Source: Enterovibrio paralichthyis
Lineage (GTDB): Bacteria > Pseudomonadota > Gammaproteobacteria > Enterobacterales > Vibrionaceae
Length of the DNA stretch: 64,000 bases
Assembly (NCBI RefSeq): GCF_019209835.1
Contig: NZ_JAHUTS010000002.1
Coordinates: 310,001-374,000 of the forward strand
Reading direction: 5' to 3'
Below the pieces are notes generated by a model, which made no database searches, was not told where the DNA came from, and was given only the letters and a program-made list of their open reading frames with translations. The translations under genes were made by a program, and so were the position numbers. Positions 1-7,483 of this stretch are shown here, in pieces (within the stretch, counting starts at the first letter, position 1; each line of letters opens with the position of its first letter).

Positions 1-196
1 CCGCTTCAACCCAGAAGTGTTCCAGGGCGTTCTGGTTAAAGAAGAAGACCTTGAAAACACCACGTACGTATTTACGCTGGAAGACGGTACTACCTTCGAA
101 GCCAAGGGTAACGAAAAGATTGAGTACGACGGTGAAGAACACACCGCTGCCAACCTTTACGACGCCCTGAAAGAAGGCTACTACGGTAAGTTCTAA
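1..196 (+). CDS. nrdJa: class II (B12-dependent) ribonucleotide reductase, large part, C-terminal fragment (NrdJa)
   Basis: Only the last 64 or so codons lie in the window; the gene is cut by the left edge and stops at TAA 194-196. The visible tail is acidic and ends in GYYGKF. The identity rests mainly on the next gene, an NrdJb-type partner. In Pseudomonas-like split class II reductases NrdJa holds the catalytic barrel that reduces ribonucleotides with adenosylcobalamin, and NrdJb is needed for full activity. The catalytic residues are outside the window and were not seen. Confidence 0.7.
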   Translation, partial: RFNPEVFQGVLVKEEDLENTTYVFTLEDGTTFEAKGNEKIEYDGEEHTAANLYDALKEGYYGKF

Positions 197-214
197 CCGC
201 GTTGGATTTGATTT

Positions 215-236
215 GGGAGGCGATTCAACGCCTCCC
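215..236 (+). promoter_or_regulatory. intercistronic hairpin between nrdJa and nrdJb
   Basis: GGGAGGCG (215-222) and CGCCTCCC (229-236) form a perfect 8-bp stem with a 6-nt loop. It is followed by GCTTATAAG rather than a T-run, so it is unlikely to be a full terminator. It may protect the upstream mRNA or set the ratio of the two subunits. Confidence 0.6.
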
Positions 237-256
237 GCTTATAAGAAGTAATTCGT

Positions 257-955
257 ATGACACGTAAAATTGAAAGCAAAATTGTTGCGTACAAAGTAAA
301 AAGCAAAGACGCGGTTCAGGAAGCACCTGTTGCACCGGTTGAAGAAGCACCGCAACTGGAAACCATGCACGAAGAAATGCCGCGTCCTGAGATGCTGCTG
401 GGTACGACCTACAAGCTGAAAACCCCAGAACACGTTTCTGAGCATTCGCTGTTTATCACCATCAATGATGTGGTACTGAACGAAGGTACTGACCACGAAG
501 TGCGTCGTCCTTTTGAAATCTTCATCAACAGCAAAAGCCTGGAACACTACCAGTGGATCGTGGCGCTGACCCGCATCATCTCTGCGGTATTCCGCAAAGG
601 CGGCGACTGCACCTTCCTGGTTGAAGAACTGCGCTCAGTGTTCGACCCGAAAGGCGGTTACTGGAATAAAGGCAAATACGTGCCTTCCCTGATTGCTGAA
701 ATCGGCAATGTGATTGAACAGCACCTGATGAAAATCGGCATGCTGAACAACCCAGAAATGGACGAGCACCAAAAAGCATTCCTTGAAGCAAAGCGTGCAG
801 AAAACGCGGTAAAAGAAGAAGTGAAGGAAGAAGAACCGGTTAACACTGGCTTCCCACCAAGCGCTACCCTTTGCTACAAGTGCCACAACAAAGCAGTGAT
901 CGTGAAAGATGGCTGTCAGACTTGTCTGAACTGCGGCGACTCTAAGTGCGGTTAA
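257..955 (+). CDS. nrdJb: NrdJb, TSCPD-domain partner subunit of class II ribonucleotide reductase
   Basis: The 232-residue protein has the length and layout of the NrdJb component of split adenosylcobalamin-dependent ribonucleotide reductases. An N-terminal linker rich in E, P and V is followed by a TSCPD-type domain (roughly residues 50-165). The C-terminus carries a cysteine cluster (CYKC near 206, then CQTC, CGD and KCG) of the kind that re-reduces the active-site disulfide or binds zinc. It starts 60 nt after nrdJa, separated by a strong hairpin, and ends before a rho-independent terminator, so the two genes form one unit. Its role in deoxynucleotide synthesis is inferred from the family. 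Confidence 0.85.
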   Translation: MTRKIESKIVAYKVKSKDAVQEAPVAPVEEAPQLETMHEEMPRPEMLLGTTYKLKTPEHVSEHSLFITINDVVLNEGTDHEVRRPFEIFINSKSLEHYQWIVALTRIISAVFRKGGDCTFLVEELRSVFDPKGGYWNKGKYVPSLIAEIGNVIEQHLMKIGMLNNPEMDEHQKAFLEAKRAENAVKEEVKEEEPVNTGFPPSATLCYKCHNKAVIVKDGCQTCLNCGDSKCG

Positions 956-973
956 TCTCTGATTAACATCAAT

Positions 974-1000
974 AAAAGGCTTCCTTCGGGAGGCCTTTTT
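974..1000 (+). terminator. rho-independent terminator of nrdJab
   Basis: AGGCTTCC and GGAGGCCT pair around a TTCG tetraloop, with an A-run before and five Ts after the stem. Confidence 0.9.
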
Positions 1001-1132
1001 GTAAACGCCTCTCATATTCGAATTTTTCGAACATCCAATCCAGATTTTTCCGCTTTTTAAGATTTTGTCTTATCCCTATAGTTGATTTCAACAAGACGAA
1101 TTTTGGTTCTTAAACTTTAAAGGAATGAAATC

Positions 1133-1720
1133 ATGGCAAATGTACTGGTTCTGAAATCAAGCATCCTGGGTGAATACTCTTCTTCAACCAAACTGATTGA
1201 CCAAATGGTCGCGAAATTTGGCTCTGAAATGTCTGTCATCGAACGTGATCTGGCGGCTTACCCTGTTCCTGTACTGGATGGAGAGTTGGCAATGGGTCTG
1301 CGTGGCGGTGACAACCTGAGCGAGCGCCAGCAAGAGGCCCTGGCACTGTCAGATCGCCTGATTGAAGAAATCAAAGCCAGCGACACCTTGGTGATTGCAG
1401 CGCCAATGTACAACTTCAACATTCCAACCCAGCTGAAAAACTGGATTGATTTTATCGCCCGCGCCGGTGTGACCTTTACCTACACCGAACAAGGCCCACA
1501 GGGTCTTCTGACTGGCAAAAAAGCCATTGTTGTGACAACCCGCGGTGGTATGCACAAAGACATGCCTAGCGAACACATTACCGGTTACCTGCAAACTGTT
1601 TTGGGCTTTGTAGGCATCACTGATGTGCAGTTTGTTTACGCTGAAGCGCTGGCAATGGGTGATGAGCCAGCAAAAGCCTCTATGGAACACGCATCAGAAG
1701 CATTGCTTGCACTGGTATAA
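1133..1720 (+). CDS. azoR: FMN-dependent NADH-azoreductase
   Basis: This 195-residue flavodoxin-fold protein matches AzoR, a cytosolic homodimeric FMN enzyme that reduces quinones and azo compounds with NADH. The N-terminal strand with SSTKLID forms the phosphate-binding loop (about residues 9-24). The PMYNFNIPTQLKNWID segment (about residues 90-107) is the hallmark FMN- and dimer-contact region. The length is close to E. coli AzoR. ATG 1133 follows AAAGGA at a slightly long spacing. A GTTGA-TT-TCAAC palindrome around 1080-1092 could be an operator. The gene is monocistronic and ends in its own hairpin. Confidence 0.93.
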   Translation: MANVLVLKSSILGEYSSSTKLIDQMVAKFGSEMSVIERDLAAYPVPVLDGELAMGLRGGDNLSERQQEALALSDRLIEEIKASDTLVIAAPMYNFNIPTQLKNWIDFIARAGVTFTYTEQGPQGLLTGKKAIVVTTRGGMHKDMPSEHITGYLQTVLGFVGITDVQFVYAEALAMGDEPAKASMEHASEALLALV

Positions 1721-1740
1721 CCCGTTTCTCTCATCTGTCC

Positions 1741-1766
1741 AAATGGCTTCTTCGGAAGCCATTTTT
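1741..1766 (+). terminator. terminator of azoR
   Basis: AAATGGCTTC and GAAGCCATTT form a 10-bp stem on a TTCG loop, followed by further Ts. Confidence 0.9.
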
Positions 1767-1869
1767 CATCGCAATTTAGACCTGCCTCCCAGCCAACGTC
1801 TCCAATCGTTTTAATTTACCGGATAATCACGTTTTATGTGCCCTTCTCTTCTAAAACCCGGAGCCTAAT

Positions 1870-2346
1870 GTGATTAAAAACAACCCTTTTTCAGAAACTG
1901 ACACCGATCGCGCAGAGATTTGGGACATGTTGGTCGCAAAAGATATCCGCGCCTACACCCAGGCTGACTGGTCTATGGTTGAGGATGATTTTCTTGAAGA
2001 GGAGTTTTTCGCAGTTAATGCTGGTTTTGACACTGACCCGGGCAATTGGAATCTCGCCTTTTCCCGTTTCGAACATTACCGTGATTCTTGGCTGGAAGCG
2101 GCGCGGGCCAGTCTTGATACTGAATATGCTGAACCACTCGAAGAAGCAATTCATACGCTGACGACCTTAGAACAAATCGAAATCAAAGATGGCAAAGCGA
2201 TTGCCAGAAAACAATTTAACGGCACCATTCAAGTCGTAGGCAAAGAGCCTGAAATCCTGAAATGGCAAACCCTCTATTACCTTAAACAAACATCATCCGG
2301 CTGGAAGATTGTCGGGTTTACCGGGTATCTCCCCTACACCGCATAA
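1870..2346 (+). CDS. NTF2-like (SnoaL-type) small protein, function unknown
   Basis: The 158-residue soluble protein has an alternating acidic/aromatic pattern and a C-terminal QTLYYLKQ...GWKIVGFTGYLP strand pair, typical of the NTF2/SnoaL cone fold used by small ligand-binding proteins and isomerases. No catalytic motif is recognisable. GTG 1870 is the start: the ATG two bases upstream is out of frame and meets TGA at once. It stands alone between two terminators. The fold is inferred from sequence pattern only. Confidence 0.6.
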   Translation: MIKNNPFSETDTDRAEIWDMLVAKDIRAYTQADWSMVEDDFLEEEFFAVNAGFDTDPGNWNLAFSRFEHYRDSWLEAARASLDTEYAEPLEEAIHTLTTLEQIEIKDGKAIARKQFNGTIQVVGKEPEILKWQTLYYLKQTSSGWKIVGFTGYLPYTA

Positions 2347-2351
2347 AACAC

Positions 2352-2378
2352 AAGAGGCAGGTCAACAACCTGCCTCTT
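2352..2378. terminator. bidirectional terminator
   Basis: AAGAGGCAGGT (2352-2362) and ACCTGCCTCTT (2368-2378) form a perfect 11-bp stem with A and T tracts on both sides. It lies between convergent genes. Confidence 0.9.
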
Positions 2379-2412
2379 TGGTGTTCTGCACCCTTTGCCT
2401 CCCAACTGCGCT

Positions 2413-3048
2413 TTAATGCACCTTCGCCGTCAACACAAACAGATCCATATGACCGTGCTCAGCCGGGTTCAGGGGCCGGATTGGGTTGGCGTTATGCCAC
2501 ACTGCATGGTCGTCCAACAAAGCGACTTCACCTTTGTCCATCGCCAGTGAGAAGAATGGCCGCTCGCATTTATCACGGTAAACCAGTATTTCCCCACCTT
2601 GCACGTTTTTCCTGTCTATCGCCGCAATGGCAATATGGTCGAAACCATCCTGATGGATGCCTTCCGGGGAAACCGGCGTAATGTCATTGAGGGTGATCAC
2701 CCGCATTTGGTGGATTTCAATATCCTGTTGCGCGTCCAGTTCATTGTTATCCCTGAACAGTCTGCAAAGTTCAAACAGACCTTCAGAGTGGAGCACAGAG
2801 GGCGACAGCTCTTCAAAGTTGCGTATCACGCCACCCTGATGCTGGTTGATTGCTTCGGATTGAACGAAGGTATGGTGCGCCATTTGCCGCAGTGCGCCGT
2901 CATGGCAATGGACAATGGAATAGCGTCTTAACCGGTATTGACCGTCTGCATAAGGGGTAGTTGGCAGATCGTCAAACATAGGTTCGAGTTCTTTGACAGC
3001 CTGGTCGCTGATTTGACTTAGCTGCACAAGGTAATCTGGATGGTACAT
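2413..3048 (-). CDS. Fe(II)/2-oxoglutarate dioxygenase of the 2OG-Fe_Oxy_2 (amino-acid hydroxylase-like) family
   Basis: The 211-residue protein carries a jelly-roll dioxygenase core. EGIHQDGFDH gives the HxD iron ligands (H132, D134). The distal histidine is probably H181 or H185 in LLDDHAVWHN, and an arginine near 191 could bind 2-oxoglutarate. Members of this family include free-amino-acid hydroxylases such as isoleucine dioxygenase; the substrate here cannot be read from sequence. ATG 3048 is chosen over an upstream in-frame codon because a GGAGGA ribosome site (3055-3060 on the complement) sits 6-7 nt before it. It is divergent from relV and convergent with the NTF2-like gene. Confidence 0.75.
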   Translation of the reverse strand: MYHPDYLVQLSQISDQAVKELEPMFDDLPTTPYADGQYRLRRYSIVHCHDGALRQMAHHTFVQSEAINQHQGGVIRNFEELSPSVLHSEGLFELCRLFRDNNELDAQQDIEIHQMRVITLNDITPVSPEGIHQDGFDHIAIAAIDRKNVQGGEILVYRDKCERPFFSLAMDKGEVALLDDHAVWHNANPIRPLNPAEHGHMDLFVLTAKVH

Positions 3049-3371
3049 GGTAAGTCCTCCACATTGGTCCTTAACCGGTGGGTTCTGGGTAAGAATCACC
3101 GATCACAGTCATCACATTTAGTTAACGCCAGCGCATCTTGTTTGACAAACTTTAACAGCCGATAAATACACCACGAAGCACAAATATGAACATATATTCG
3201 ACAATGAAACCAAAGGGCAGAATTTTATAATGCGAAATTTGATCTGTGTCCGTTCCCCAAAATGACTTTGAGAGGTTGACCCCGAACCTTCACACTTCGT
3301 TCAGCTAACATTCAATCGCCGCCGCTATTCTGGGGCTGTAAATACCTACAAGGACAACCAAGAGGTACTAA
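3049..3371. promoter_or_regulatory. divergent promoter region between dioxygenase gene and relV
   Basis: This 323-bp AT-rich stretch has no gene. A TATAAT hexamer lies at 3226-3231 on the + strand, without a well-spaced -35. No regulator box was convincing. Confidence 0.3.
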
Positions 3372-4136
3372 ATGGGAAGAATGTTCAAGGCGCTGATAAT
3401 CGTTCCAATCCTGGTTATTCGCGTTCCGGCCTATGCCAGTCAGCCCGAATTTAAAGCACTTCCAGAACAATCAAGCTTTGCTTATGAACACTCTCAGCCC
3501 AACCGGGCACTGACAGATCTTCTCTCCATTCCGTCATTCCGCGCATCCAGCGTAAAACAGCCTTTTGACCAACTGGATGCACTCTACGAAGCCGCTCCCC
3601 AGGCGCAAAATGAACTGGAGCAGTTAGCCGGTAAACTTGCCAAACAAGTCAACGGCAACGTACTGACTGCAGGCGTTAAAGGAAAGCAGCGTGCTGAAGA
3701 AAAAGTAGAAAAGGAGTTGGGTGGTGATGCTTCACTGTTAACCGACATTGTGCGTGTAACGGTAGAAACAGATTCCATTGATGCATTGAATCAGGCTTAC
3801 GAAACATTGGCAGCAAACACCCAGACGTCAGAAGTTATCAACCGGTTCCACGCTCCCCGCCCTTCAGGCTACCGTGACCTGAAAGTGTTGGTGACCTTGC
3901 CGCAAAGCAAACTGATCGCTGAGGTTCAACTGCACCTAAAGGCCATTGCAGATATTAAAAACGGCCCCGAGCACCAAATGTATGAGCAAATCCAGCAGAT
4001 AGAACGCAATGCTGCCAGCGAAGCCCGTGCGTTGAATGACATCGAACTGGCGAAAATCGAGAAGTTGCGCCGTGAATCACGCCAGCTATACCAAGATGCC
4101 TGGTCGCAATATCAACCCCTGAGTATGGTGGTATAA
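3372..4136 (+). CDS. relV: RelV-type small (p)ppGpp synthetase
   Basis: The 254-residue protein has a RelA/SpoT synthetase domain at about residues 85-210. K103, D125, R128, L146 and E184 match, with a constant offset of four, the residues I recall as essential in Vibrio cholerae RelV (K107, D129, R132, L150, E188). GYRDLKV (166-172) and the EVQLHL strand (184-189) correspond to the nucleotide-binding and catalytic strands. It should make (p)ppGpp from ATP and GDP/GTP under starvation. The first 23 residues look like a signal peptide (hydrophobic run then AYASQ), odd for an enzyme that needs cytosolic nucleotides. The gene is monocistronic and ends in a strong terminator. Confidence 0.82.
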   Translation: MGRMFKALIIVPILVIRVPAYASQPEFKALPEQSSFAYEHSQPNRALTDLLSIPSFRASSVKQPFDQLDALYEAAPQAQNELEQLAGKLAKQVNGNVLTAGVKGKQRAEEKVEKELGGDASLLTDIVRVTVETDSIDALNQAYETLAANTQTSEVINRFHAPRPSGYRDLKVLVTLPQSKLIAEVQLHLKAIADIKNGPEHQMYEQIQQIERNAASEARALNDIELAKIEKLRRESRQLYQDAWSQYQPLSMVV

Positions 4137-4142
4137 AAAGAT

Positions 4143-4165
4143 AGGGCGGGATTCCCGCCCTTTTT
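4143..4165. terminator. bidirectional terminator between relV and the amidotransferase gene
   Basis: AGGGCGGG and CCCGCCCT pair around a 3-nt loop and are followed by Ts. It overlaps the last bases of the convergent amidotransferase gene. Confidence 0.9.
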
Positions 4166-4934
4166 ACTGGATGCTGAATGAGGTGATCTTTACCGAATCG
4201 CCATTTAGCACCACAAAGCTTTGCTCGGGTACACTCACCCATTCACTGCGGTCTGTTTCGTAAGGTTCAGAAGCCAGCACCACCCCAGCATCAAGATGCT
4301 TGTAAAACATGGTTGGCGGCACGCCGCTGGATGCATAGCGTAACCCCCAGAACTGATTGCCATTGCTGATACAAAGTGATGCCTTAAACGGCAATTCTAC
4401 CTCTTTGACCCGCATTTCCGCTTCCACCAGCGAAATGACCTTCCTCAGTGCATTTTCCGGTGACTCCACCAATCCACACTGGAGCAGCAGCAAGAAAATC
4501 AGCTCACTGTCCGTCCCCCCTCTGCGGCGCAAATAGTAGGGCTCATCCAGCATTCTCTCCAGGGCAAAACGGGTCTGTTCAAATTCCGGGATCTGGCCGT
4601 TATGCATAAACAGCCAGTTTTCCACATTGAACGGATGACAATTCTCACGGGAAGTGTTGGTGCCGGTTGACGCCCTTACATGTGCCATAAAACGGTGGGA
4701 TTGGGTGTGTTGAGCCAAGGATTTCAAGTTCGCATCTGACCACGCTGGCAGCACTTCCCGGTAAAGCGCGGGGGTTGTTTTCTCGCCATACCACGCCACA
4801 CCAAATCCATCCGCATTTACCGCCGTCACTGCCTTGGTTGCGTCCATACTTTGCATCACCAGCGAATGATCCGGCTGGTGCAACAACTCGTCCAAATAGC
4901 AAGGTCTTCCCTGATATGCTAACCACCTACACAC
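4164..4934 (-). CDS. class II glutamine amidotransferase, YafJ family
   Basis: Translation from GTG 4934 gives 256 residues starting (M)CRWLAYQG, which puts the nucleophilic cysteine at position 2 as class II (Ntn) amidotransferases require. An AATGAGGT ribosome site precedes it. The open frame runs on upstream to 5207, but that stretch overlaps nnrS and would bury the catalytic cysteine. NADGFGVAWYG, HVRASTG and FMHNGQI are the glutamine-binding and oxyanion motifs. The protein hydrolyses glutamine, but the acceptor of YafJ-type enzymes is not established. It lies 86 nt downstream of nnrS on the same strand. Confidence 0.88.
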   Translation of the reverse strand: MCRWLAYQGRPCYLDELLHQPDHSLVMQSMDATKAVTAVNADGFGVAWYGEKTTPALYREVLPAWSDANLKSLAQHTQSHRFMAHVRASTGTNTSRENCHPFNVENWLFMHNGQIPEFEQTRFALERMLDEPYYLRRRGGTDSELIFLLLLQCGLVESPENALRKVISLVEAEMRVKEVELPFKASLCISNGNQFWGLRYASSGVPPTMFYKHLDAGVVLASEPYETDRSEWVSVPEQSFVVLNGDSVKITSFSIQ

Positions 4935-5020
4935 TGTATCTACCTCATTAGAAACATGTTTCCAGTATGGCGCAGAACAATGAATTTTCCTTGTGACAAT
5001 GCAAACTTGTTTTTCTGGGA

Positions 5021-6220
5021 CTAGCCGGGATGACCATCCGGCCTTGCTTTGCAAAGCATGGGGCCAAACACCACCACAAAGGCGCCAAAGGAAATCCCCC
5101 AACCGACTGCTGCGATGACAACCCAGGTACCAAGTAGCTGCGGCCAGAAAATAGGACCGACAACACGCACTATGGTAGCCATTGCCAGCAACAAAAAGGC
5201 ATACCAAAACCGGGGCCCCTGATAAATCGCACGGCCAGTGTGTCCCATTGTTACCCGGGAAATCATCGCGAGGATAACCCCAGCCAACGCCCCCATCGCA
5301 AACAAATGGATCAGGGTGTGGGACGTCCAGGCGCTGCCAATGGACAAGGCTTTGGCGAACATGCCCACTGGCAGCGCCAGATAGAACAGATGTAACGACC
5401 AGACAAGAGGCTCAGATGCAGACTTGTAACCTTGCCACCTAATCAAACGAATCAATTGGGCAACCCCGCCTACCCATAACAGCACCAATGAGATCTGTTT
5501 ATCCAACAGAGGGAAGAAACTGAGCACGGCAAACAGCACCAATGGCAGGTTGGCAGCAATATCGAGCCACAACAGTGACTTCTTGACATCGAGCTGGAAG
5601 CGCTTGGCTGTGAAAAACGGGATAACTCGGCCACCCATAACCGAAATGAGCAACATAAACCACCATAACATCGCCTGCCATAACGCATTGGCACTGAATG
5701 GCGGCATGCCCTTCACGGTTGCGTAACTTGCGAAATTGGCAATCAAAGCAACGGCTAACATGGGAATAAAAAAGAGGTTACGCCAGCGTTTGGCTTTGAC
5801 CACACGAAAACCGACTTCCCAGCCCACCACCAGTAAAAACGCGCCGTCTATCAAAGCAATGACCGACAGTGGCGTGTCAGTCCAGAACAGGATTCTCGGC
5901 AATAGCCAGAGCGCGGCAACCAATGCCAACCGGATCCCTGACGTGCCTTTCACTCCCGTCCAGGTCTGCACCGCCGTAAGCAGAAATCCTGCCACCACCG
6001 CTATAGCAAAACCGAACAGCATTTCATGGGCATGCCACCACAGCGGAGGTACGCTCAAGCTGGTTGAAGCGCCGGTCGTGAATATCCATACCCACATGCT
6101 GACCGCAAAGACGGCATAGCTTGAAGCCAGCAGGAAAAATGGCCTGAAACCAAGACGAAATATAGGGGGAATCCGCTCTTCCCGCGCTTTATCAACAATA
6201 TTCAGCATCATGATACTCAC
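5021..6220 (-). CDS. nnrS: NnrS family membrane protein (nitric-oxide response)
   Basis: This polytopic protein of about 399 residues has roughly 12 hydrophobic segments and the NnrS opening FRLGFRPFFLLAS (about 20-32). Also seen are the conserved PPLWWHAHEMLFGFA segment and histidine-bearing helices such as SHTLIHLFAMGAL. NnrS proteins are haem- and copper-containing inner-membrane proteins that relieve nitrosative stress. GTG 6220 or ATG 6211/6208 could each be the start; ATG 6211 has GGGTGAG upstream. An NsrR-like palindrome overlapping a TATAAT box lies just upstream, matching NO-dependent derepression. Confidence 0.9.
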   Translation of the reverse strand: MSIMMLNIVDKAREERIPPIFRLGFRPFFLLASSYAVFAVSMWVWIFTTGASTSLSVPPLWWHAHEMLFGFAIAVVAGFLLTAVQTWTGVKGTSGIRLALVAALWLLPRILFWTDTPLSVIALIDGAFLLVVGWEVGFRVVKAKRWRNLFFIPMLAVALIANFASYATVKGMPPFSANALWQAMLWWFMLLISVMGGRVIPFFTAKRFQLDVKKSLLWLDIAANLPLVLFAVLSFFPLLDKQISLVLLWVGGVAQLIRLIRWQGYKSASEPLVWSLHLFYLALPVGMFAKALSIGSAWTSHTLIHLFAMGALAGVILAMISRVTMGHTGRAIYQGPRFWYAFLLLAMATIVRVVGPIFWPQLLGTWVVIAAVGWGISFGAFVVVFGPMLCKARPDGHPG

Positions 6221-6231
6221 CCGATCACCTT

Positions 6232-6254
6232 AAGATGCATTAATTATACATGTT
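6232..6254 (-). promoter_or_regulatory. NsrR-type operator overlapping the nnrS -10 element
   Basis: The 23-bp site has half-sites AAGATGCATTA and TTATACATGTT around one central base; 8 of 11 positions are symmetric. It fits the 11-1-11 NsrR consensus (AAGATGCATTT and its complement). On the minus strand TATAAT (6248-6243) lies inside it, so repressor binding would block the promoter. It sits 11 bp before the earliest nnrS start. Confidence 0.7.
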
Positions 6255-6323
6255 TAAAGTTAGCTTCATAGCACAGGTTCAACCCCTACTTCAGAACTGC
6301 GGCGTTACACCGTCACATATTCT

Positions 6324-7334
6324 TTATATGCACCGCTTTATAAACGGTAACTTAGACATCACCCACGCCGCTGCCAACGAAAGAACATAAATAAGAAGGG
6401 TAAATACGGGAATTGACACAATAGCAGGAAAAGCGGTCGCCCCAATCCCGAGGAAGTTAAACAACTCCAGAAACATCGGATGGATGAGGTACACCCCAAG
6501 CGTCAGTGCAGCCAGCGATTTGGTCATGCTCATACTGCCGATGGGCTGTTTATAGGCTTTGAACAACCAAAATACGGCGACGGACATGGGGATAACCGTC
6601 ACGCTGAGGTAGTCATAAAAGTAGAGTCCTACGCTTCTCCCCGCGATGATTGCCAGCAGATAAAAACCGACTGCTGTCAGGGGAATTGAAGTCAGCAGGG
6701 TGAAAATGACACTTTTTCTGGACGGATAGGTTTCGCTGTGACGCAGCAAATACCCGAGGAAAAAGTAAGGCACGTAGAGCAAAAACCAGTTGATAAACAA
6801 ACCATCACCGACACCACTGATTTTGCTGTAAAGCGAGTTAACCGCCGCCATCACCATTCCCGCCGCTACCAACACCCAAAGGGAAGAAGTAGAAGCCTGT
6901 GCGACCACCATTCGCATAAACGGCGTGAAGAGGTAGAGGCCGACAATCATGTAAAGAAACCAGAGGTGGTAATACGGCGTCCCATCAAGCACTGAGCCAA
7001 GCAGACTGGAAACACTCTCGGGATTACCGGTTACCACACCTTTGGCAACGCGCCAGGCCAGGTAGACCAGCGTCCAGAACAAAAGCGGGACCAGAAGACG
7101 GGATACACGTTTGGAATAGAAGGTTTTCAGGGGTTCATTTTTGGAGGGATCGAGCAACAGCGCGCCACTGATCATGACAAATAACGGAACACACCAACGC
7201 ACTGCACTGTCGTAAACATTGCCAACCCACCAGGCGACATCGCCTACCGGATAATCAAACACAAAATCTGCCGCAACGTGCAGCATTACTACTGCCAGAA
7301 TTGCAATAATCCTGGCATTGTCTAACCAAACCAT
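6324..7334 (-). CDS. acyltransferase family 3 (WecH/OafA-like) membrane O-acyltransferase
   Basis: This 336-residue protein has about ten membrane segments. It opens with WLDNARIIAILAVVMLHVAAD, whose early R and H (the R-x(10)-H pattern) are the family's functional residues. A further basic motif near 82-86 (SKRVSRLLVPLLFW) is typical. Family members transfer acetyl or succinyl groups from cytoplasmic acyl-CoA to surface glycans, lipid A or peptidoglycan. The substrate is not indicated because neighbours are unrelated. It is transcribed alone. Confidence 0.82.
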   Translation of the reverse strand: MVWLDNARIIAILAVVMLHVAADFVFDYPVGDVAWWVGNVYDSAVRWCVPLFVMISGALLLDPSKNEPLKTFYSKRVSRLLVPLLFWTLVYLAWRVAKGVVTGNPESVSSLLGSVLDGTPYYHLWFLYMIVGLYLFTPFMRMVVAQASTSSLWVLVAAGMVMAAVNSLYSKISGVGDGLFINWFLLYVPYFFLGYLLRHSETYPSRKSVIFTLLTSIPLTAVGFYLLAIIAGRSVGLYFYDYLSVTVIPMSVAVFWLFKAYKQPIGSMSMTKSLAALTLGVYLIHPMFLELFNFLGIGATAFPAIVSIPVFTLLIYVLSLAAAWVMSKLPFIKRCI

Positions 7335-7417
7335 TCGCTTGTCCTATCAGCGGAAAAGTACTTCCTGTTATTATTTTTTTCGTGTGCGGTTTGGCAGAAA
7401 CCAAACGCCAGTTGTAC

Positions 7418-7461
7418 TACCCAAACAACCTAGAGATGCAGGATTTCAGGCGGTTCGTATA
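7418..7461. repeat. dispersed palindromic repeat, copy 1 (degenerate)
   Basis: It begins TACCCAAACAACCT, has the core ATGCAGGATTTCAGG and ends GGTTCGTATA. It is related to the hairpin repeats at 28327, 32602 and 61152. It lies between the acyltransferase gene and the TauD-like gene. Confidence 0.55.
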
Positions 7462-7483
7462 ACTATAGTGCAGTATTTATCAT

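Noticed and set aside
3100..3125. Possible CRP site between the dioxygenase gene and relV
   Set aside because: Two similar half-sites lie in direct rather than inverted orientation.
4935..5207. Upstream extension of the amidotransferase frame to 5207
   Set aside because: It overlaps nnrS on the same strand and would move the catalytic cysteine away from position 2; GTG 4934 has its own ribosome site.
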